From NCBI GenBank assembly GCA_002402275.1, contig DHFN01000027.1:1-11255 (forward strand): 11,255 nt of DNA. The letters are read 5' to 3'. Below are positions 1-6,791 of this stretch, in pieces (the first letter of the stretch is position 1; the number at the start of each line of letters is the position of its first letter). This stretch comes from Anaerolineales bacterium UBA4823. Its GTDB lineage: Bacteria > Chloroflexota > Anaerolineae > Anaerolineales > UBA4823. A program made the position numbers and the translations under genes. The notes below the pieces were generated by a model. That model saw only the letters and a list, made by a program, of their open reading frames with translations. It was not told the DNA's origin and searched no databases.

Positions 1-2
1 GT

Positions 3-968
3 ATCAAAACGTTTTCACCAATTCTATCTATTGACTTGGAGAAAGAAGACTTTTCAAAATCTCTTTTATCTGCCGATTTGGCGATCTTACTGGTGGATGA
101 AATGGCAGCAGATGTATCTCTTGAACAAAGGTTTGCCCGAAGTTGGGTGGACAATGGGCGGAAAATCATCATCGTTATTTACCCTCCAGTGGTGGATGGA
201 ACCTCAGACGATTTTCCAATACAAGGTGATTGGGCAGAATGGGGGAAAAGCCGGGTGTTAAATGGTTCGTTGGAGGATAAGAAATTTCTCCAACGGCAAT
301 TTGTCCCGGCGGTATTAGAGGCAATCCCAGGAAAGCAATTGGCATTAGGGCGTAAGTTCCCTCTTTTTAGAACCCAAATATGCCGGCAGTTGATCAGTGA
401 AAGCTGTTTTACGAATGCAGCTTATGCATTTAGTACCGGATTAGCTGAAGTCGTCCCGGTAGTTAATCTGCCCCTCAATGTTGCAGATATGATGGTTTTG
501 AGTAAAAATCAAGCTTTTTTGGTCTATCGTCTGGGGTTAACCCTGGGGTTATCCACTCGCTGGCAAGATTATGTAACTGAGTTTGGAGGAGTTCTAGGAA
601 GTGGTTTTCTATGGCGTCAGGTTGCCCGCCAACTGGTCGGTTTGATCCCAGCTTGGGGGATTATCCCAAAGGTAGCGGTTTCATACGCTGGTACCTATGT
701 AGTGGGCAATGTGGTTTTACAGTGGTATTTAACCGGAAAGCAGTTAAGCCGCAGACAAATTAGTGCAATGTATAAAGAAGCCTTTCAGCGCGGGAAAGGG
801 ATGGCTGGAAAATTAGCCCAACGGCTTCCAAAATCTCAAAAATCCCTAAAAAATAAGGGTGAAATCTTACTTCCCGAAAATGGTGTAAAACTTTGCCCAA
901 ACTGTCAGCGCACCAATGCCAGCGATGCCGGTTTTTGTCAATATTGTGGGAAACCTTTTGACGAGTAA
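3..968 (+). CDS. GTPase/DUF697-type membrane protein with C-terminal zinc ribbon (5' end outside window)
   Basis: The frame is open to the left edge, so the gene is 5'-truncated; a TTG at 36 is only an internal possibility. The first ~60 residues (SADLAILLVDEM, later KIIIVIYPP) look like the strand-helix pattern of a P-loop GTPase core whose P-loop would lie upstream; this is inference. The middle (about nt 440-800) matches the DUF697/YcjF pattern: LPLNVADMMVLSKNQ, then two hydrophobic stretches with glycines and prolines (VGLIPAWGIIPKVAVSYAGTYVVGNVVLQWYL), probably membrane-embedded. The C-terminus has two CxxC pairs (CPNC at nt 894-905 and CQYC nearby), a treble-clef or zinc-ribbon module ending KPF. 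Related proteins often sit at the membrane, but their role is poorly defined. The stop is TAA at 966. It converges on the deoxynucleoside kinase gene 60 bp away. The DUF697 call is fairly sure, the GTPase part less so. Confidence 0.75.
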   Translation: MKTFSPILSIDLEKEDFSKSLLSADLAILLVDEMAADVSLEQRFARSWVDNGRKIIIVIYPPVVDGTSDDFPIQGDWAEWGKSRVLNGSLEDKKFLQRQFVPAVLEAIPGKQLALGRKFPLFRTQICRQLISESCFTNAAYAFSTGLAEVVPVVNLPLNVADMMVLSKNQAFLVYRLGLTLGLSTRWQDYVTEFGGVLGSGFLWRQVARQLVGLIPAWGIIPKVAVSYAGTYVVGNVVLQWYLTGKQLSRRQISAMYKEAFQRGKGMAGKLAQRLPKSQKSLKNKGEILLPENGVKLCPNCQRTNASDAGFCQYCGKPFDE

Positions 969-1028
969 TGGATATAGTGTAGGTCTTGGATTCAGGCAAA
1001 GCCAGGGTTTATCCAATCGGAATGTAAT

Positions 1029-1679
1029 TCAATTCCAATCCTGTTCTTCGAAGACGACCTCTTCTTTGCCAGCTAGTTTTTCATGTAATTTCTGGATAAT
1101 TAAATCTAAATGGGCGGGTCGGGCTACAAAATCCAGGTTTCCGGCGGGAATGGTGAGAATAGGGCATAAATTAAAGGTTGCCAACCATTCTTCATATAAG
1201 TCATTTAACCGCACTAAGTAATCCGGAGGGATTTGTCTTTCATAGGTTCTGCCGCGTTGCTGAATTCGTTCAATGAGCACCTCAACGGGAGCTTTAAGGT
1301 AAATAACCAGGTCGGGTGGAGGCAAGAAATCACTTAAAACATGATAGAGTTCTATGTAAGAGTCATAGTCGCGTTGTTGAATATAACCCTGGAGGTAAAG
1401 ATTCCGGGCGAATACCTCAGCGTCTTCGTAGAGTGTTCGATCCTGAATGGTGGAGGAGGGATAGAGACTAAGCTGATGATGCATCCGTAAGCGTTGGGTA
1501 AGGAAGAATATTTGGGAGTGATAAGCCCAGCGCTGCATATCTTGATAAAAATCAGCTAGATAGGGATTCTCTGCCACGGGTTCGTAAAAAGCTTTCCAAC
1601 CTAAGCGGCTGCTCAATAAACGTACCAAGCTGGATTTACCAACCCCAATATTTCCGGCGACTGCAATAAATTTTTTCAT
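1029..1679 (-). CDS. Deoxynucleoside kinase (dGK/dAK-type)
   Basis: A 216-residue protein of the deoxynucleoside kinase family, which phosphorylates salvaged deoxynucleosides to dNMPs with a nucleoside triphosphate. Visible motifs: P-loop GNIGVGKSS (residues 9-17), the substrate-site Glu in YEP (E33), the DR motif QDRTLYED (D80-R81, general base and substrate contact), and an Arg-rich LID RIQQRGRTYER (138-148). The length is normal for bacterial members. The start is supported by a GGAGAAGAAGGTGA stretch ending 4 nt before the ATG. Substrate preference (dA, dG, dC) cannot be read from sequence. It lies 130 bp downstream of the PPDK-like gene on the same strand and may share its transcript. 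A TTGACA (1710-1705) lies in that gap, but I find no convincing -10 at the right distance. Cytosolic. Confidence 0.9.
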   Translation of the reverse strand: MKKFIAVAGNIGVGKSSLVRLLSSRLGWKAFYEPVAENPYLADFYQDMQRWAYHSQIFFLTQRLRMHHQLSLYPSSTIQDRTLYEDAEVFARNLYLQGYIQQRDYDSYIELYHVLSDFLPPPDLVIYLKAPVEVLIERIQQRGRTYERQIPPDYLVRLNDLYEEWLATFNLCPILTIPAGNLDFVARPAHLDLIIQKLHEKLAGKEEVVFEEQDWN

Positions 1680-1809
1680 TATTCACCTTCTTCTCCAAAC
1701 GAACTGTCAAGGCAAGGGAAACGAAAATCCTTAGCATTTTTAAGGAGATTGCTTCAGAAAAGAATACTTCACAAAGACCGTTCCTTTTTGTAAAGAAAAA
1801 CGTTCTTCG

Positions 1810-4140
1810 CTATGGAGCTACCCTTAAGAAATAAGCAATTACATTATTACTTTCTGGATCCATCACCAAATTTAGGTTATAACCAGGTCGGGCGGCTTTC
1901 ACATCAATCACATGGATACAATCTGATTTTACCTCTTTTGATGGGAGAAAAAAAGTGTCATCATTGGGGGTTTGATCCAAAAAATCCTTGGCAAAGACCG
2001 TTCCCGGATCATTCAGGTAGACAGCTAAAGGATAAATGTTTGACTCAATCAGATCTTGAAAAAAGTGAGTACCATAAGATGCATCGGGGGCGGGTCCAAT
2101 CCCCTCCCCGGTTAATTCTACGAGTGCCCGGGCATGAAATATATCTCCAAACCCCACAGCAATACCCAATTCTGGATTAGACGTTCCCCAGCGCCCAGGT
2201 CCAATCAGAATAAAATTTTGGTTTGTCAGGGTTTGATTAATCTGGGCAATTTGCTGTCGTAAACCCATTCGTTCTCGATCAGAAGGCAAAGAATAATATT
2301 TTTCTGGGGAAATATAAACAATGTAGCGAATATCCTCAACTTGTCCACGAGGAGCCATCCGAGATGTAGAAAATAGGATATCGCTTGGTTCAAGGAACGC
2401 TGGTGCTTTGTAGCTTACTTTTTCCAGAATAGATTGGGGTCGGCATTGTAATAGGCTGATAAATACATCCGGTTTGCTGGTTTCGTCTTCGGTAATAGAA
2501 AGTGCAAACTCCAAATCCACTGGAGAATGATAATGCTGTTCAAGAAGATTTAACATACGGGTGAAACGAGATGCCAATTTCGTTCGGCGAAACAATTCAT
2601 CGAAGGTTAAAACAATCTGGGTTATCGGTAAATCGTGTTGGATCGTCTGTAATGAGGATAAAAATTCACCCTCATCAATTTGGGCAATATAACGAAGGGG
2701 TGGATAGTCATATTGCAGCACATCAGAGGTTGGTCTGGTTTCAAATCGGTTTTCCTTGAGATTGATTAGGTCAAGGTTTTTCTGAGAATAAGTTTTTGTT
2801 TTGCGGATATCTGCTTCAGGATGGAGGGTAGGATGGCTTAATGCAACTAACCGGACATAATCATCGCCCGTTCGGTCAACTGCGTGGGTACCTAATCCCC
2901 ATACTAAACGTAAGAAGCCATCGTGTTCGCGAATTTGGGGAGACCACCGATAAAGATTGCGACTATAAGCAACTCCAGAGGCATGGGGTAAAAAGAAATC
3001 AGCAAATTGCTCGCCCTCTACAGTCTGGAGCAAAATTGCCATTCGCTCATCATAATCCCGTAAACCTTTTGCCCGACGATAAAGCAAAGCATCCGGATGG
3101 AATATTGATGCGAATACTCTTAAAATAGCCTGAGTGAGGTCATGCAGATTCTCATTCAGGCTTCCTTGATTTGCACAAAAATGGCTTTCATATTTTCCAG
3201 CAAACGAGGTCCCGAAATTATCTTCCAATAAACTAGAGGATCTCACAATAATTGGGCGGTTACCGATTTGGTTTAGAATTCCTTCTAGATGAAGAAGGGT
3301 ATCCTGGGGCAATTTTGCATGAAGGAAATCTTCTTGAAGGTGGGGAAATTCTTCATAAATTTGAACATCGGTTTTGTATTTTTGATCCATCCAATGGGTG
3401 AGAGAATTTATCGTAAGAATGTCGTAGGTTAGATCTGCGCCGATGAAATATGAATCCGGAATACGAATGTGTTGCCGCAAATCTTGATCGGCTGTTTGCC
3501 GGAGGATGCGATATGCCAGGAGCATACCGGCAGATTTGCCCCCAATTTTACCTGAACCAATCTTCCGTTTCCGGATCTCATCCAGATCCTGGATCGTGAA
3601 CCAATCTCGAGCGATTTGCACATAGCCTAATTGATCGCTGATCATTGTCCGGATAAGCACCGCTTTAATTTCTTGCAAGCGCGCTTCATAGTTTTGGCGT
3701 TCGGGAAAAGGAAGTTTTTCGATCGAGAAACCTTGTTCAAATAAAAGGGATTGGGGAGCCAATTCCGGATTGAAGGTGGCAAAATTACCATCCATAAAAC
3801 GTCCCCGTTCGGCTAAGGTTTGCCGGACGATTTGTTCGAATAGATCATAGGGAAGATTATAGGCAAAATAAAAATCGGTTAGATGATCGCGAACGTGAAT
3901 TAACCGTTGTTTCCATAAATCATAAGATTCTTCATTTATGGGATCGGTTAAACCTTCCAGCTTTTGGCTTTCGATAGCTTTTTGGCGGACTTCCGCCTCG
4001 AAAACTTGATTTGAAATTACCCCGCGTCGGAAAAGCTCCTGACGCATTCTTTCATGAATAAAAGAACTGAGAATGGGGTATTGCGCAAGAGATAGATAGA
4101 TACGAAGGGTGATGTCTTGTGAAGGATAAGAGAAGGTCAT
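1810..4140 (-). CDS. PEP synthase/PPDK-like ATP-binding protein without the phosphotransfer domains
   Basis: A 776-residue protein. Residues ~195-420 match the N-terminal ATP-grasp region of PEP synthase and pyruvate phosphate dikinase: glycine loop KIGGKSAGM (199-206), IIVRSSSLLEDNFGTSFAGKY (297-317, the RSS..ED....SFAG signature), MAILLQ (367-372) and VWGLG (413-417). LQCRPQS (564-570) corresponds to the LQxRP end of that domain. The phospho-histidine swivelling domain (a TSH-type motif) and the C-terminal PEP/pyruvate TIM barrel of full enzymes are absent. In their place is a C-terminal domain with GPGRWGTSNPELGI (647-660) and YGTHFFQDL (689-697). The N-terminal ~190 residues are helical and unassigned. 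It therefore probably binds or uses ATP but cannot itself make PEP; the acceptor is unknown. AGGAG lies 3 nt before the ATG. The gene is 40 bp downstream of dnaN and probably co-transcribed with it. Confidence 0.8.
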   Translation of the reverse strand: MTFSYPSQDITLRIYLSLAQYPILSSFIHERMRQELFRRGVISNQVFEAEVRQKAIESQKLEGLTDPINEESYDLWKQRLIHVRDHLTDFYFAYNLPYDLFEQIVRQTLAERGRFMDGNFATFNPELAPQSLLFEQGFSIEKLPFPERQNYEARLQEIKAVLIRTMISDQLGYVQIARDWFTIQDLDEIRKRKIGSGKIGGKSAGMLLAYRILRQTADQDLRQHIRIPDSYFIGADLTYDILTINSLTHWMDQKYKTDVQIYEEFPHLQEDFLHAKLPQDTLLHLEGILNQIGNRPIIVRSSSLLEDNFGTSFAGKYESHFCANQGSLNENLHDLTQAILRVFASIFHPDALLYRRAKGLRDYDERMAILLQTVEGEQFADFFLPHASGVAYSRNLYRWSPQIREHDGFLRLVWGLGTHAVDRTGDDYVRLVALSHPTLHPEADIRKTKTYSQKNLDLINLKENRFETRPTSDVLQYDYPPLRYIAQIDEGEFLSSLQTIQHDLPITQIVLTFDELFRRTKLASRFTRMLNLLEQHYHSPVDLEFALSITEDETSKPDVFISLLQCRPQSILEKVSYKAPAFLEPSDILFSTSRMAPRGQVEDIRYIVYISPEKYYSLPSDRERMGLRQQIAQINQTLTNQNFILIGPGRWGTSNPELGIAVGFGDIFHARALVELTGEGIGPAPDASYGTHFFQDLIESNIYPLAVYLNDPGTVFAKDFLDQTPNDDTFFLPSKEVKSDCIHVIDVKAARPGYNLNLVMDPESNNVIAYFLRVAP

Positions 4141-4180
4141 GTGCTCCTATCAGGTTGGACATAGGTTTGATCTGTAAACT

Positions 4181-5314
4181 TTACCCGCCTAGATGCATGG
4201 GCATAATCACATGCACAAAATTATCATCCCCGATTGGACGGATTACGCCGGGGCTCGTTTCAGAAGTGGTTTCGAGCACAACATTGGGCGTTTTAATGAC
4301 ATCTAAAACTTCGCATAGGAATTGAACATTGAAAGCAATGAGTTGATCTTTCCCCTCGATGCTGGAGTCAATTTGGTTCTCATTGGAGCCAGTTTCTTCA
4401 GATTGACCGGAGATCTCAAATAGACCGGGTTGGAGATCGTTGCCAGGTTGAAAATGCAAGCGGGCGATATGGGATCCTTCGCGGGCAAAGATTTCTACCC
4501 GTTTGCATGCTTTTAAGAATTCTTGGGTGGGTATAATGGCTCTGGTACTATAACGATGGGGAATAAGTTGATCGAGTTCAGGATAACTTCCATCAATCAA
4601 CTGAGATATTAATTCGACATCCCGCATGTGGAAGATGACCTGTCCCCGTCCCGGTGGGATACTCATGGTTATGGTTTGATTGCTGTCTGAAGTAATTCGG
4701 GCAAGTTCAACTAGGGCACGGCTTGGAATGATGATCCGAATGGGTTTTTCGAGGGGAAGGGCGAGATTGTTCTTCCGTATAGAAAGACGAAACCCATCTG
4801 CAGCAGCCAGGTTCAAGAGAGTGTCCGATGCGGTGAGAAGAACGCCTGTTAAAACTGGGCGAGCTTCATCATGAGATGCAGCAAAAGCCACTTGTTGAAT
4901 CATTTCTTTGAGATCGGCAATATTTAATTCCAAGCCATCACTTAAATCAGGAGTTGGCATGGGAGGAAATTCTTGGGCATCAATACATTTGATATCGGTA
5001 TTCGAAGAACCACATCGTACTTTGAGGGTTTGAGTGCGGTTATTTAATTCCATTTCCACTTGTTGATCGGTAAATGTGCTTATTAACTCGTTGAATGTGC
5101 GGGCGGGTACTGTGGTTGACCCTTCTTCGCTGATTTTTGCGCCTATCCAACAAGTAATTCCCAATTCGAGGTTGGTTGCGGAAAGACGTAAACGTCCCTC
5201 ATCGGTAGCTATTAATACATTTCCTAAGACTGGCAAAGTGCTTCGTTGTGGAACTGCACGGGAAACAATACTCAAGCCATGGGCAAGGTTTTCTTGCAAT
5301 ACGGATATTTTCAT
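4181..5314 (-). CDS. dnaN: DNA polymerase III subunit beta (sliding clamp)
   Basis: A 377-residue beta clamp of usual length. It forms the homodimeric ring that tethers DNA polymerase III, and many repair enzymes, to DNA. Typical landmarks are the N-terminal MKISVLQENLAHGLSIVSRAV, LPVLGNVLI (27-35), AFAASHDEARPVLTGVLL (143-160), AADGFRLS (171-178), DGSYPELDQLIP, and the C-terminal VIMPMHLGG that forms part of the protein-binding pocket. The start is secured by AAGGAG seven bases upstream of the ATG. Unlike the common dnaA-dnaN-recF order, neither neighbour is dnaA, recF or gyrB: downstream is the PPDK-like gene and upstream a divergent CAP-LysM gene. A good -10 lies about 64 nt upstream. Confidence 0.97.
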   Translation of the reverse strand: MKISVLQENLAHGLSIVSRAVPQRSTLPVLGNVLIATDEGRLRLSATNLELGITCWIGAKISEEGSTTVPARTFNELISTFTDQQVEMELNNRTQTLKVRCGSSNTDIKCIDAQEFPPMPTPDLSDGLELNIADLKEMIQQVAFAASHDEARPVLTGVLLTASDTLLNLAAADGFRLSIRKNNLALPLEKPIRIIIPSRALVELARITSDSNQTITMSIPPGRGQVIFHMRDVELISQLIDGSYPELDQLIPHRYSTRAIIPTQEFLKACKRVEIFAREGSHIARLHFQPGNDLQPGLFEISGQSEETGSNENQIDSSIEGKDQLIAFNVQFLCEVLDVIKTPNVVLETTSETSPGVIRPIGDDNFVHVIMPMHLGG

Positions 5315-5377
5315 GGGCGCAACTCCTTGAATTAAAATGACAGTTTTAAGATAAGAAATTTACCAAATGTTTTGAAT

Positions 5378-5410
5378 ATTATACCCTTTAATGATTTTCG
5401 ATTAAAATCA
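5378..5410 (-). promoter_or_regulatory. dnaN promoter with overlapping inverted repeat
   Basis: On the minus strand a perfect TATAAT lies at 5383-5378, giving a transcript start near 5371 and a ~57-nt leader before dnaN. No good -35 is present; the expected position (about 5401-5406) reads TTTAAT. A 7-bp inverted repeat, TGATTTT-N5-AAAATCA (5392-5410), covers exactly that position and could be an operator or an AT-rich coincidence. The whole 5330-5470 stretch is AT-rich. Confidence 0.55.
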
Positions 5411-5434
5411 GTTTGTATATGAACCAAAAAATTA

Positions 5435-5447
5435 CCCTAAAATAGGG
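5435..5447. repeat. Short inverted repeat CCCTA-AAA-TAGGG
   Basis: A perfect 5-bp inverted repeat with a 3-base centre in the divergent dnaN/CAP intergenic region, about 52 bp upstream of the dnaN -10. Its position would suit an operator for either gene. It is short enough to arise by chance. Confidence 0.25.
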
Positions 5448-5508
5448 ACAAATGGGAAAAGGAAAGATTTTTCCGGTTTGCCCTTTAGGTTGCGGGTTCA
5501 TTTTTGTT

Positions 5509-5536
5509 TTGACGGCTTATATGTGACAGATAAATT
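5509..5536 (+). promoter_or_regulatory. Promoter of CAP-LysM gene, near-leaderless
   Basis: TTGACG (5509-5514, 5 of 6 to consensus), a 16-bp spacer and TAAATT (5531-5536, 4 of 6). The ATG follows the -10 by only 10 bases, so the transcript would begin about 3-4 nt before the start codon. This fits the lack of any Shine-Dalgarno sequence upstream of the ATG at 5547. Confidence 0.5.
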
Positions 5537-5546
5537 TATTAATTTT

Positions 5547-6581
5547 ATGAAAATCAAAAATAACCCTTTTTCTTTTCTGATCATAATGACTATCTTTGCC
5601 ATCCTAGCGATTAGTTATGGGCGAACCGCTCAGACAGCCGCTGCCCGAGAATTACAGCGCGGAGATGGGTATCAGGTCATTGCTTTAGTGAATCAAGTAC
5701 GATCTGGCTATGGTCTATCTCCCTTACAAGCAAAGTCAGAATTAATGGTAGCAGCTCAAGGGCATAGTGATTATCAAGCCTCTGTTGGGAGTGTCACGCA
5801 CACGGGCTCGGGCGGATCATCTCCACTCTCCCGGGCATTGGCAGCTGGTTATGGAGGTGGAGCGAAGGTGTACGTTACGGAAAATATCTATGGAGGCAAT
5901 GATGCTAGCCCTAGCCAAGCTGTATCTTGGTGGAAAGGGGATTCGGTACATCTTCAAGCCATGATCAATCCGAATGCCATTGACGCGGGGGCGGGGATTG
6001 CTAGTTCGGGAAGCATGGTTTATTACACTTTGGATATTGGCTATATTGCTGGACAAGAGGGTAGTGCAGCTACAAATGTGCCTGGGGTTGGTGGAACCCG
6101 TCCACCAACCGCAATTCCCATTATCATGATTCAAACCGCAACCCCAAATGCAGATGGTTCGATCATCCATATTGTCCAATCGGGACAGGCGCTTTGGAAT
6201 ATTGCCGCTGCCTATAAAATTTCCCTGACGGACTTGATGAATATGAATGGTTTGACAGAGGATTCGCTCATCTATCCAGGCCAAAAAATCTTAGTTCACC
6301 AAGCTGCTCAGTTTACGCCTACTCTGGGAGCTAGTTCAACTCTATTACCCAATTTAACTGCAACACTCCAGAATCCTCCAAAAACCAAGCTCCCTGAGAC
6401 GGCATTAGTTTCTGGAACTCCAATTTGGACTGCGACTTTACCATTGAGCGCGACTCCTAACGTTAATATTCACAAAACAAAGCCTGCGCCAGTAGATCCA
6501 ATCCGCTGGTTAATTATTGGACTTTTTATTATTGGAGGGGGTTTAATTCTAATTGGCAGCTTAGCTCGGCCGCGGGCTTAG
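5547..6581 (+). CDS. Secreted CAP/SCP-domain protein with LysM and C-terminal membrane segment
   Basis: Counted from the ATG at 5547 the protein has 344 residues. In order: signal peptide or N-anchor MKIKNNPFSFLIIMTIFAIL (1-28), CAP/SCP domain (~40-168), LysM (~205-251, HIVQSGQALWNIAAAYKIS to YPGQKILV), a Thr/Pro-rich linker (252-318), a transmembrane segment WLIIGLFIIGGGLILIGSLA (321-340) and a basic tail RPRA. CAP landmarks are LVNQVRSGYGLSPL, GHSDYQASVG, THTGSGGSSP with H85, TENIYGG with E112 and WWKGDSVH with H135, the conserved cavity residues. LysM suggests peptidoglycan or glycan binding, so the protein probably sits at the envelope. The molecular role of bacterial CAP domains is mostly unknown. 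The frame is open further upstream (TTG at 5478, GTG at 5523), but only the ATG puts the signal peptide at the N-terminus. Confidence 0.88.
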   Translation: MKIKNNPFSFLIIMTIFAILAISYGRTAQTAAARELQRGDGYQVIALVNQVRSGYGLSPLQAKSELMVAAQGHSDYQASVGSVTHTGSGGSSPLSRALAAGYGGGAKVYVTENIYGGNDASPSQAVSWWKGDSVHLQAMINPNAIDAGAGIASSGSMVYYTLDIGYIAGQEGSAATNVPGVGGTRPPTAIPIIMIQTATPNADGSIIHIVQSGQALWNIAAAYKISLTDLMNMNGLTEDSLIYPGQKILVHQAAQFTPTLGASSTLLPNLTATLQNPPKTKLPETALVSGTPIWTATLPLSATPNVNIHKTKPAPVDPIRWLIIGLFIIGGGLILIGSLARPRA

Positions 6582-6583
6582 TT

Positions 6584-6627
6584 AAAAAAAAGATCATTGG
6601 GCATGGGGGGGACACGCCCAATGATCT
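6584..6627 (-). terminator. Intrinsic terminator (leftward)
   Basis: A perfect 12-bp stem AGATCATTGGGC (6591-6602) / GCCCAATGATCT (6616-6627) with a 13-base loop. On the minus strand it is followed directly by a run of eight T (6591-6584). This is a classical Rho-independent terminator for leftward transcription, ending either the nuclease mRNA or the candidate small RNA. Read rightward there is no T-run, so it does not clearly terminate the CAP-LysM gene. Confidence 0.9.
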
Positions 6628-6724
6628 AAGGAGGTTCACCGAACTTGTTCAATATGGGGGACATATTGAATAAATTCCGGTGATGGACACCTGAAATACC
6701 AATAAAAGGGAGGGCAGGTGTCTA
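6584..6724 (-). ncRNA. Candidate small RNA with C-rich loops (or structured 3' UTR of nuclease gene)
   Basis: Read leftward, three hairpin units follow each other closely. First: stem GACACCTG (6722-6715 with 6693-6686), 21-base loop containing CCCTCCC. Second: TCACCG/CGGTGA (6683-6678 with 6641-6636) enclosing a perfect 9-bp stem TTCAATATG/CATATTGAA (6670-6662 with 6656-6648) with loop TCCCC. Third: the 12-bp terminator with loop GTGTCCCCCCCAT and a U8 tail. The linker before the terminator reads ACCTCCTT. So the loops and that linker carry C-rich, anti-Shine-Dalgarno-like sequence. A -10-like TATTAT (6736-6731) would start a transcript about one base before the first stem, giving ~140 nt; no good -35 is seen. 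No known RNA family is recognised. The alternative is a processed 3' UTR of the NYN gene, whose stop is 67 bp upstream of the first stem. Confidence 0.55.
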
Positions 6725-6791
6725 ATGCTCATAATATACATCTAAAATGTCAGAATATTATTAATAATAGATTAGAAATATCCAAATACTC

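Noticed and set aside
549..557. TTATCCACT, one mismatch from a DnaA box
   Set aside because: A single copy inside a coding region; no cluster of boxes and no AT-rich unwinding region, so no sign of an origin.
986..1016. TTGGAT/ATCCAA stem with inner GGC-AAA-GCC between the two convergent genes
   Set aside because: A 6-bp stem with a long loop and no T-run in either direction; too weak to call a terminator.
1705..1710. TTGACA on the minus strand upstream of the deoxynucleoside kinase
   Set aside because: No TATAAT-like hexamer at 16-18 bp; the expected position falls on the ribosome binding site (AGGTGA).
1812..2180. Open frames antisense to the PPDK-like gene, dnaN and the CAP gene (for example 1812-2180 +, 4119-4325 +, 5817-6284 -)
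   Set aside because: They overlap well-supported genes, lack ribosome binding sites and recognisable domains, and have atypical composition for proteins (many Arg, Ser, His, Cys).
6628..6683. AAGGAGGT on the plus strand (6628-6635) followed by a 12-codon frame from TTG 6645 to TGA 6681, like a leader peptide
   Set aside because: The frame runs through the paired arms of a hairpin whose terminator points the other way, no gene follows on that strand, and the start codon is weak. The minus-strand RNA reading explains the sequence better.
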